A stretch of 20,433 nt of DNA from the NCBI GenBank assembly GCA_051453625.1, contig JBOZIK010000001.1, positions 44,259,195 to 44,279,627 on the forward strand, in the 5' to 3' direction. Made by a program: the position numbers and the translations under genes. The notes under the pieces were generated by a model. It ran no database searches. It had not been told where the DNA came from and was given only the letters and a program-made list of their open reading frames with translations. Of the stretch, positions 10,154 through 18,005 are shown piece by piece; position 1 is the first letter of the stretch; every line of letters starts with the position of its first letter. The stretch is from Welwitschia mirabilis (lineage: Eukaryota > Gnetophyta > Gnetopsida > Welwitschiales).

Positions 10154-11209
10154 ATGGCTAAAGGTCTTTCTTAAAAAAGAGTCAAGGAGGTTGTACCTAT
10201 AAAACCCTCTTTTTTCTACCAATTCATGCTTAAATAGTCTATAGATATGTTCTAAGAGAAGTTGAATAAGAAGCCTATGTGTCAAAAGATATCTATAGCT
10301 ATACCAAAGCTTAGAGAGCTTAGAGAAGTGATCTAACTCTTGATAGATCAGAATCTATCTTATTTCCTTGATGTATTAGCTTATCTTATCCATTTCTTAG
10401 CAGAATGTTCTATTATGATGCTTCTTATGATAGTGACTCTGGTACCTTTGAAACCCTAGTTTTCAAAAAAAGGATGAAGATCACTATAAAATTCGTTGTG
10501 GCTATTACTGAACTATAAGGATTTTTAGTCTCTTCTAGAATCCATAGAAGATAAGGCAATAGTTACAAGGGAGATCTATGGTAAGTTCATAGCTATAAGC
10601 ANNNNNNNNNNGATCTATGATACGTTTTATAGCTAGAAGGATACCTTTTTCACTTCTTTGCTTACTCCTAAATATCGCTTTCTTCTTTTAGTTTTTACCT
10701 ATAACTTTTTGCCCTTAGTTGGTTATTGGAATAAGGCCTCTAACTATAGGGCCTATATGATGTATTTGGTAGGGATTGGGTACTTCATTAATGCCCCTAC
10801 CATTATACTGAAGAATATAGTTTCTTAGTTGAAGTACCATAGAACTAGGACTTTATCCTAATCTGTGATAATTGCTAATATGTGTTGCCACTATCATGCA
10901 ATATTTTATTTTAAGATTGAAATCCTTCAACTCATGTGACCCATTGGGCATGTAATGTTGTCTTGCATGCATATCTTTGCTCCTTTAAAGAAGACCTCTA
11001 GATCATCTTCTCCCAAGGAAGCCTCTTTAGAAGAGACACTTACATACTTGAAGCGGATTGACTCTCGTATCAGGCACATGAAGAAATCTCTTATTGCAGC
11101 TAGGTATGAGGTTATTAATACTTCAGAGGAATTTGGAAGTCCATCTCAAAAGGTAGAAGATAAATAAGAATATTTAGAAGAGGAGTCTAAAGAAGAGGAA
11201 GAAGAATAA
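10154..11209 (+). pseudogene. Putative plant transposon protein domain ORF relic, inside the copia-type element
   Basis: The ATG at 10154 begins MAKGLS, a stop, then KRVKEVVPIKPSFFYQF, a basic N-terminus. About 10408-10500 reads FYYDASYDSDSGTFETLVF then KITIKFVVAITEL, resembling the FYxN...V.G..I segment of the putative plant transposon protein family. After a 10-N gap, a single frame (10612-11209) gives LLTPKYRFLLLVFTYNFLPL, YRAYMMYLVGIGYFINAPT and IILKNIVS, again like that family, then a helical LEETLTYLKRIDSRIRHMKK and an acidic Glu-rich tail. In this half the stops within the domain are TAG and TAA at Gln-like sites and TGA at an Arg-like site. The N-terminal half needs at least one frame change. 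The family's function is unknown to me; it is common in non-autonomous plant retroelements. Family assignment is by pattern memory, without a search. Confidence 0.68.
10602..10611. other. 10-N gap flanked by near-duplicate sequence
   Basis: About 29 bases before the gap, starting GATCTATGGTAAGTT, resemble the 30 bases after it, starting GATCTATGATACGTT, at roughly 80 percent by eye. It may be a short tandem duplication or a poorly merged overlap of two alleles or repeat copies. Confidence 0.6.
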
Positions 11210-11809
11210 TAATAAGAATAGAAATCAAACTAGATCTTTACTTTCATGTTTATGTAATTTTTCTTGCTTATGCATTTTTCTCTTCTTTGTCATTGATGTT
11301 AAAAGGTGCAAAATTAGTTGTGTTTCTTATGTGCTTGCATATGTAGTTTGCTCTTGATGAGTGCTTTTACTTTGTCATGCCTTCTTTAATAGAATAACAA
11401 TTCACTTGCTTTTATGCTCTCTAATTTGTATTTCAAATTTTTTTAGTGTAAATCTAATTTCCATATGAATTTAAAATTTGTGATATATTGAATATTTAGA
11501 ATCAAAATTTTGTGTAACTTATAAATTTGTAGTACACTTTTAATTGTCAATGAACAAAATGTTAAATTTTGGATGATCAAAATGTTGCTTCTTATAAATG
11601 ATGTTTTTCATAAATATTTTAGCATTTCCTTAACTCTCTAAAATTTGCACTTTAAATTATCTTAATATTAACACAAAGTAAATTTATTAAAATGTCTCCA
11701 TTTGGTATCAAAAACTTAATATTTTTGCAAAGGATAATAGGAATTTCTTAAGGGCGAGTTTTCTTAAACTTTAATATTTTACAACTAAGGAATATTTGCC
11801 ATCAATGTT
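11210..11809 (+). other. 3' untranslated region of the chimeric element
   Basis: AT-rich sequence with no reading frame, between the acidic ORF end and the polypurine tract. I see no repeat or promoter in it. Confidence 0.5.
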
Positions 11810-11821
11810 AAAGGAAGAGAT
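11810..11821 (+). promoter_or_regulatory. Polypurine tract of the copia-type element
   Basis: AAAGGAAGAGAT lies directly before the 3' LTR. Plant copia elements commonly have AAAGGGGGAGAT followed by TGTTAG here; this copy has AAAGGAAGAGAT followed by TATTAG, which fits G-to-A decay of both the tract and the LTR's first TG. Confidence 0.72.
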
Positions 11822-12544
11822 TATTAGATTATGTATTACCAATTAATGTCAAACTAATGTTCTTCACAAAGCAAAATTTATGTATCTTATGTAAAAAATA
11901 TTAATTACTTATAGGTCAAAAGCTAAAGTAAGGAATATTACATTTTGATTATTAAAACCTGTCAAGTTTAATTACCCTCTTGAGGAGTCTACTAGACTTT
12001 TATGGGGTCAACCATACCTAGAATACACTCTTAGAATTGCACTAAATTTAGAAGGATTAATTGGATATCTGAGGGGTAAATTAGACTTATGAACTTAAGA
12101 ACTAGTACTGTTGAATAGTTTGTTAAGAGATCAACTAGACCTTTGAGGAGTCAATCGAACCTGAGCACTATACATATAATATCTCTGAGCCGACCATTAA
12201 GGGATTGATCAGATACCTGAGGAGTCAATTGGACCTAATGAAAAAAACTAGAACAAATTTTTTTAGGATGAGCAAGTGACTATATAGATATGTAAATAGC
12301 TAAATGAGCAGTTGAATAAATCTTAAGGGGTTGATTAAACATGGAACTGTAAGAAACTATGGTGACCGAAGAGTTTACTCGATTACCTGTTTAAGTCATA
12401 GCACTAAGAGGGATCAACTAGAAATTTGAGGAGTTGATCGTTTAGAATAAAAATGAAATTTTATTTCTATTATGTATTTGTTATGTATCCATTTTCTAGC
12501 TGTTGGAAGTATTTATAACTGTACTAATCCTAAAATCCTTCCAT

Positions 12545-12552
12545 TATAAATA
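12545..12552 (+). promoter_or_regulatory. TATA box of the 3' LTR
   Basis: TATAAATA in the same context as 6250-6257 in the 5' LTR. If active it would read outward into the minus-strand gag relic from the antisense side. Confidence 0.55.
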
Positions 12553-12815
12553 GCCAAGAGAGAAATCACTAAATGAACTTTTTGCCCTTTTGTCGAATAA
12601 TTAAAACTTGTGATTTATTATTATACTATCTTGGCATTACATTCCTAATCAAAGATGAGTCAACATCTATTGTATCTTTACATACAAGATTAAATCTTAT
12701 AATTCATTATTTGTATTTTGTATCATTCATAGGAGAAGAGCTCTATTACTATCATTGAGTTAAATAATGAGTGATATCAGTGCACTTGGATATTTTATCA
12801 TTACTACCACATCTT

Positions 12816-12980
12816 GTAAAAGGTTGAAACTTAACTTACAAAAGCTTATTTGAAAGGTTAAGGCTTAGCCTAAAAAAGTCTATTTGAAAAGATTAAAACT
12901 TAGCCTACAAAATTCTGGTTGAAGGTTGAGACTGAGCCTATAAAAGTCTAAGTGTAAAGTTTACAAGTGAACTTAAAATA
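12816..12980 (+). repeat. 34-bp tandem array in the 3' LTR
   Basis: Four units plus a degenerate fifth unit, the counterpart of 6523-6687. Units read roughly GAAAGGTTAAGGCTTAGCCT then AAAAAAGTCTATTT. Unit number is the same in both LTRs, so the array predates this insertion. Confidence 0.75.
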
Positions 12981-13241
12981 CTTGGAAGAGTTAACAAAGA
13001 TCATCAGTCTTGGTGATAAGCTGATCATTGAGAGTGGAGTAGGGGGTTTCTTAAACTACTATAAAACTTGCATGCATTTGATTAGTATTTTTATGCTTTC
13101 CATTATTTGCATTTTTCTGAATACTTTTAGTTTTTATGCATAAGTTTTTTAGTGATCTATTTCAAGCAAGTATTTATTGTGAGTTTATTTCAATATTTTA
13201 ACTACTTATTCATCCTTCTTCTAGGGTTCTTGATCCCCACA

Positions 13242-14160
13242 TTTTCTTCTTTTTATACTTTTTGTTTCCATATTTAACTCATGTTATAACATTGAGTAAT
13301 AGCTTTGTCTACTTCTTGAACATTCTTTGTCTGCATGCTTCCTTTGTATGGTAAGTATAATTCTTTTAAAGTTTAACTTTGTAGTTTACTAAGTAAAGAT
13401 TTGACTTTTTTTATAACTATAATTTCATGGTTAGAATATTAACCTAATAATATATTACATCTATTCTTGAATTCATCAAAATTTCCATTATCTTTCTATT
13501 TAATATTTAAAATTTATTCTCTTAAATCTTCAACTATCATTATGGATTGAAATTTAGCCAAGAAAACATTCGTAAAAATTCCCCATGAACTAAAATCATG
13601 ATTATAATTTCTATTATGCCATAACTAAACATCACCTTTTGAAGAAAAAGGAAAATATCTCAAAAATTTAGATTCTAAACTAAGATAATTTACTTTGTAA
13701 AAGGCATTAAATAAACTTACATGTAATAGAGGTTCTTCTAATTTCTTATTCTCAAAAGTAGGTATTGATATTATATTTTTATTTTTCACTTTTTTTTGGG
13801 TGTTATAAAGCTATAAGATTAATATAACTTAAATCTCTTAGCTAAAGTTTCATAATTCAAAGGTCTTAAATCTCCATCATCTTTCAAAGAACATCCTACT
13901 ACAAATTTCTTTTTAGATTTATTTATCCTAGTTATTTAGGAGGATTTTTTTTAAGTGATAGAAGATTTAAGAAGATTAAGCAACTGTTGCTCTAATTCAT
14001 TCATTAATTCAAAAAATATTTGTCTTTCATAATATTTTTGAGAGTGGTATCATCCATAATAAAATCTTCCTCTTCTATTTTTAGTTTAGTCTTACTTCTA
14101 GTTTGTTCATGAAAATCATGTTTATTAGGATTTTTAACATATTTACCTTTTTCATCCCAT
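13242..14160 (-). pseudogene. gag: N-terminal half of a minus-strand retroelement gag (capsid-like part)
   Basis: On the minus strand, from about 14155, come KGKYVKNPNKHDFHEQ and an acidic stretch (EEEDFIMDDTTL), then KKFVVGCSLKDDGDLRPLNY near 13910-13850. After a frame change in an A-run, one frame runs to the copia boundary at 13242: FSSWGIFTNVFLAKFQ, then DNGNFDEFKNRCNILL, then TLKELYLPYKGS. This W...F...F.KF plus Q...E.FDEF..R layout is the retrotransposon Gag domain of Ty3/gypsy type. Stops in this last frame are TAA or TAG where Gln is plausible. The sequence stops exactly at the copia 3' LTR. The zinc-knuckle half of the probable same gene is at 4908-4319, beyond the copia element. The start codon is not certain. 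Confidence 0.62.
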
Positions 14161-15540
14161 CATTTTCCTTAGATATCTTATTTAATTATAGACTTCTTCA
14201 TTTCTACTAGTTAGCTTTAGGATAGCTCTCCTTCTAGTATTAAAATGATGGAAGCTTATGTTATGAAATAAATGCAAAAATATTAATAAACTATGCTGAA
14301 AAATGGAGAAAACTATGATGTTGTTAATCTAAAACAAGCTTAAACCATTAAATTAAAAAAATCAAAGGTTTACTACAGACATAATTGAGACACTAACACT
14401 TCAACCATGTAGTTGAAAATGCATTATCAAGATGAGATCATAATGAAGTTACTTGAACTAATCAAGATAATAATTGACACATTTACTATATACATATATT
14501 ACATTAGAAGGAATGAAGAAAATAGAAAAATATCATAGATATTTTAGATGAAACATTGAATAATACTTATTTCTAAGTAATTATAATTACGCTAATTCAT
14601 GTCAAGTTGCATAAATAGGAGCAAGTAAAAAAAAAATTACTTTTTCAAGTAATAAAAAAGTTTATAATAATATTAAAAAATATTAGTGTTTTAACTTTAT
14701 ATTAAAATAATACAATGTTACATAAAAGTGTATTAATAAGTTTGTGTTTCCTTTTTCAGGTAATACTAAAACATTTGAGATGTTATTGCACCCTTGTCAG
14801 GATGGCTAGAGCTTCTTCTTAATCTCTTTATATAGTTTTATTTATTGATCCCTTTTTTGAAAAGATCCTTATCCCCATGGTAATCTTCTTATACACCTTT
14901 GTCCCCTTTCTGTTTGATTATTTCCTCTTTTTACATCTAAATAATAGGTTTATGATTGAAGTTTTTCCTATATTTCTAATACCTTAATCTTATTTCTCAT
15001 CCTTATGATAGATATATATTTTGATCTACTAACATTCTAAATAACCGACCTACTAACTAACTAGTATATTAACTTAAATATTAAAGAGTAATATTGAATA
15101 TCATCTAAAATGTGTAATTATAAGAGCAAAAATATTTCATTAATATGAAACATTTACATCATTATTAGTTTTCATTGAGCATTAATCAAATTAAATACAG
15201 GCTATAGGAAACATAAGAGAATGTATGAAAACGTTGATATTTATTCCATTTTAAATATCTTATAAAGTATCTCAACATGATAGTGACTTATTCATAATAG
15301 ATGCACAACCTAGCACAAAGAATTATCTTTCCTAAAGCTAAAATGGATCCTTAACATTATTGAATGTACTTGTTACCATCCTTTACAAGTCAAAAGATAA
15401 GAAAATGAGTCCAACAAGGGATTTTTAGACTTGTTCTATGGTGTTTATGGTTTTAGAAGATCAGTACAAATAGAGAATAACCATTAGGTAAAATCTAAGC
15501 TGCAAATGACTTTATTAAGAAGACATTATCATGCTATTGT
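14161..15540. other. AT-rich non-coding DNA, possible minus-strand leader
   Basis: No reading frame was found on either strand. On the minus strand CTATATAAAG (14835-14826) is followed by a GA-rich stretch, and lies about 0.7 kb upstream of the minus-strand gag relic, so it could be that element's promoter. A short hairpin, ATTACTT-TTTC-AAGTAAT, is at about 14637-14654. I could not find a primer binding site or clear LTR edges for the minus-strand element. Confidence 0.4.
14827..14834 (-). promoter_or_regulatory. Possible TATA box for the minus-strand element
   Basis: TATATAAA on the minus strand, in a stretch of somewhat higher GC than its surroundings and upstream of the gag relic. In DNA this AT-rich, such a match can occur by chance. 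Confidence 0.3.
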
Positions 15541-15602
15541 ATTCACTTTTATCATGTGAATGACATTGGACATGACATACTCTTATATCCAATCACAGGT
15601 TG

Positions 15603-15775
15603 TCATGTCATGATCTCATTAGAATTCAAATTCAAATATTAACTAATGTATCATGGATTATGTTATGTGGATGATAAATGAAATGATAGTCCTTATGATA
15701 TAATCACTATTTATCATGTCAAAGTTCCATTGGATTTTGAATTCACATGTTAATCGATGTATTGTGGCTAGTGTC
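15603..15775. repeat. Degenerate direct repeat, period about 111 bp
   Basis: TCATGTCA, then CATTAGAATTC, then AATTCAAATATTAACTAATG (from 15603) recurs as TCATGTCA, CATTGGATTTTG, AATTCACATGTTAATCGATG (from 15714). A partial third copy may lie upstream around 15550-15600. Differences are mostly transitions. Confidence 0.55.
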
Positions 15776-16465
15776 ATGAGATTAATACTCTAATTTCTTG
15801 AGTTTATAGTCTCATCTTTAATCCCATCTTGGCATGGTTGAAAGTCATATTGTTATTAGCTAAAATATAGTGTTTAAGTTCAAAGTTAAATCATTCCACT
15901 TCTTCATAAAAGAGCTCTTGAAATTAGCTGAATTAAACTACTATTCCTTGTAAATCATCTTAAAATCACTACTAAAACATGATGAACTAATATCTTAACA
16001 TAGCTCCCCACCTAGCATTTTATCAGTCCCTTAAAAAAATAATGTGAAATAGGACTTTATAATGCCACTTCATCTAGAGGAGGACTAAAAACCTAGAATT
16101 CGTAATTAAATCATTATGAAAAATGAATGTCTAATTAAGATGAGAATACATCATAAAAGTGATCAAGCAATTATGTATGAGCATTAAATACCAACTTTTA
16201 AAAATGTGCATGAGTTCAATTAGTATAAATATGATAAAAAATCATAAAATACATATAAATCTTACAAATAAGCTATAAAATATCATGGATACCTATGTGA
16301 AGAGATCAAACTCCATGTCATCATTTCACTTGCCACTCAAGCTTATAGGTGGCTTAATGATGAATGCCTTTATATCTAGAAAGTAGTGAGATACATATTA
16401 ATATAAATTAAAAGTAATGGCATAATGGTGAACTCAAATAATATCATGGATCCCCACTTAAGCAT
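15776..16465. other. AT-rich non-coding DNA before LTR-B
   Basis: I see no gene, repeat or promoter here. It is the 5' flank of the second gypsy element; the bases just before the LTR are TTAAGCAT. The matching target-site duplication would be off the window. Confidence 0.45.
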
Positions 16466-17100
16466 TGTTGCGATACCAACTTATGTGTATTTGATAGGGT
16501 ATTTTGAGTTGTTTTACAAATAAACTAACAGATAATTCTTTAGTTCCTATGACAATCGAGAATCAAGGAACATGAGATGAAAACATGCAAATATCGGATA
16601 AAATATAATTAATTCATGCAGGAATAGAAGAGTATCATTTTTGGATCATGATTTTATAGAAGATAAAGAAATTTCACTAAGAAAAAGATCAAGAAAAGAT
16701 TATTGTCCACTCCGTCATCCACATGACAATTAGGAAAACAACTCCAAATGAGAATATGACAAAGTTCTTTTAAGATAACTTCTAGTTGAACTGAAGATTT
16801 TTCTATCAAACATTGTCANNNNNNNNNNNNNNNNNNNNNNNNNNNNNNNNNNNNNNNNNNNNNNNNNNNNNNNNNNNNNNNNNNNNNNNNNNNNNNNNNN
16901 NNNNNNNNNNNNNNNNNNNNNNNNNNNNNNNNNNNNNNNNNNNNNNNNNNCTTCTTCTAGACGACAATAGAGATGATACTATTCTCCCATAGTTTTACAG
17001 AATGTTTTCTCGAGTTGTCACCTCTTTATTGTGACTTTATTATACATGTTAGCTAGGGTTTTTACTTTACTTTTCTATCCATTTCCTTCCCCTTTCTGTC

Positions 17101-17110
17101 TATAAATAAA
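17101..17110 (+). promoter_or_regulatory. TATA box of LTR-B
   Basis: TATAAATAAA follows a pyrimidine-rich run and precedes GGTCTTTCTCTC. The aligned place in LTR-A is TATATATTT at about 3650. Confidence 0.65.
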
Positions 17111-17412
17111 GGTCTTTCTCTCAATTCCTAATCATCTTCATTAATACTTGACATTCTTGTGCCAGGAGATCTGAGGACTGGAGAACCATCTTATAATCCA
17201 AAGAGACGTTACCTTGGTGTTAGGCAGTGTATCCTCCATTAAGAAACAACTACTTTGTGATACAGATGCCTTTTATACTTTTAATATGAATTATCTTTTT
17301 TTATCAATAATTGCAAGAACTTATCTCTCATAGTTTATGTTATTTAAGATTCATGACAAGTTTCTTTAATTATATAGATTATGAGGGCAACCTTTATTAA
17401 GGTTGAGCTTGA

Positions 17413-17504
17413 GTAGATTAGTTACATCATTATTTTAATTCCATAGATTAGTTGCATTGTTATTCCAATTTCATAGATTAGTTTTTCATCATTATTTCAA
17501 TTTC
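17413..17504 (+). repeat. Three 30-bp tandem units in LTR-B
   Basis: Units start at 17413, 17443 and 17473, each about ATAGATTAGTTGCATTGTTA then TTCCAATTTC. They lie downstream of the TATA box. LTR-A does not show a clear triplet at the aligned position (about 4030-4130), so this looks like a change private to this copy or subfamily. Confidence 0.72.
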
Positions 17505-17712
17505 ATGCATTTTAATTTAATTCAATATATTAAGGTTACATATTTCTTTCTCAAAATCAACTCTTTGTTATCCATATCATTGGCCTTCGATGGAATTACA
17601 ATATTTGGATCACTCCATCTATACTAGCGTGCTATATTTATGCATCTTATTTGTAATTAATATGATTTAAATCAAGGTGTGAAACATTGTATAAATTTGA
17701 ACCACAACAAAT

Positions 17713-17730
17713 TGGCACCATTGCTAGGGA
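17713..17730 (+). promoter_or_regulatory. Decayed primer binding site, tRNA-Asp type
   Basis: TGGCACCATTGCTAGGGA corresponds to TGGCGCCGTTGCCGGGGA, the tRNA-Asp-complementary site of Athila-type elements. The differences are G-to-A or C-to-T, most at CpG sites of the expected sequence, as methylcytosine loss would give. Confidence 0.78.
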
Positions 17731-18005
17731 AGGCTACTTGGAAATCAAGAGTTGTCGTTGCTTCAGTGGATATTCTGGATGTTTGCTGTAGCATCGATGT
17801 ACCAATACTCCGTAAGTATTTTATTTTAGTTTTAACTTTTTACTAACCACTGACATCCCTTTCATCATCCAGATATCATAGTTAGACAATTGAACCCTTT
17901 TCTACTTTCCCTTGATCTGTGGTTATGTGTGTTTTTTGTCTTTATTGTCTAGGTTATCGTCTAGACGATGTACAGGATGATAGCTTCTGTGAACCAAAAA
18001 ACTAA
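17731..18005 (+). other. Leader between primer site and gag, with palindromic words
   Basis: It contains a perfect 14-nt palindrome, ATCGTCTAGACGAT, at 17956-17969, followed by GTACAGGATGATA, and a half-decayed word, TCATCATCCAGATATCATAG, at 17862-17881. No reading frame is seen before the ATG at 18006. Confidence 0.6.

Larger units (their letters stand above)
5539..13241 (+). mobile_element. Chimeric non-autonomous Ty1/copia-type LTR retrotransposon
   Basis: Parts in order: 5' LTR (5539-7069), Met-tRNA primer site (7072-7084), gag, protease and pre-integrase remnants (7136-9745), a spacer, a putative plant transposon protein ORF relic (10154-11209), polypurine tract (11810-11821) and 3' LTR (11822-13241). 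I find no integrase core, reverse transcriptase or RNase H, and the roughly 2 kb between the pre-integrase remnant and the 3' LTR is too short for them. The element is inserted in plus orientation between the two halves of a minus-strand gag relic. The LTRs differ at roughly 15 of the first 100 or so aligned bases by hand comparison, mostly transitions, so the insertion is old. Confidence 0.8.
11822..13241 (+). repeat. 3' LTR of the copia-type element
   Basis: It is a direct repeat of the 5' LTR and ends CTAGGGTTCTTGATCCCCAC-A, against CTAGGGTTCTCAATTCTCAC-A in the 5' LTR. The first dinucleotide is TA instead of TG. It carries the same GTCAACTAGAC-type words (about 11990-12440), TATA box (12545) and 34-bp array (12816-12980). 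Length is 1420 bp with no gaps, so it is the better reference copy of this LTR. Confidence 0.88.
16466..17709 (+). repeat. LTR-B, 5' LTR of the second gypsy element
   Basis: It starts TGTTGCGATACC and ends ACCACAACA, three bases before the primer site. It aligns with LTR-A at its start, around the TATA region and throughout its last 350 bp. A gap of 132 N (16819-16950) interrupts U3. Palindromic-word copies lie at 16711-16729 and 16953-16980, on both sides of the gap. It includes a TATA box (17101) and a 30-bp tandem triplet (17413-17504). Confidence 0.78.

Noticed and set aside
12573-12758. Open frame of 61 residues starting with ATG
   Set aside because: It lies within the 3' LTR; the 5' LTR counterpart lacks the ATG and the frame, so it is chance.
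16468-16480. Minus-strand TTGGTATCGCAAC resembling a Met-tRNA primer site
   Set aside because: It is the conserved first part of LTR-B, which aligns with LTR-A, and differs from the expected site; no minus-strand LTR end adjoins it.
3215-17709. Reading LTR-A and LTR-B as the two ends of one large element
   Set aside because: Both are in plus orientation, but LTR-A is preceded by a polypurine tract (3' LTR) and LTR-B is followed by a primer site (5' LTR), the reverse of the order needed.
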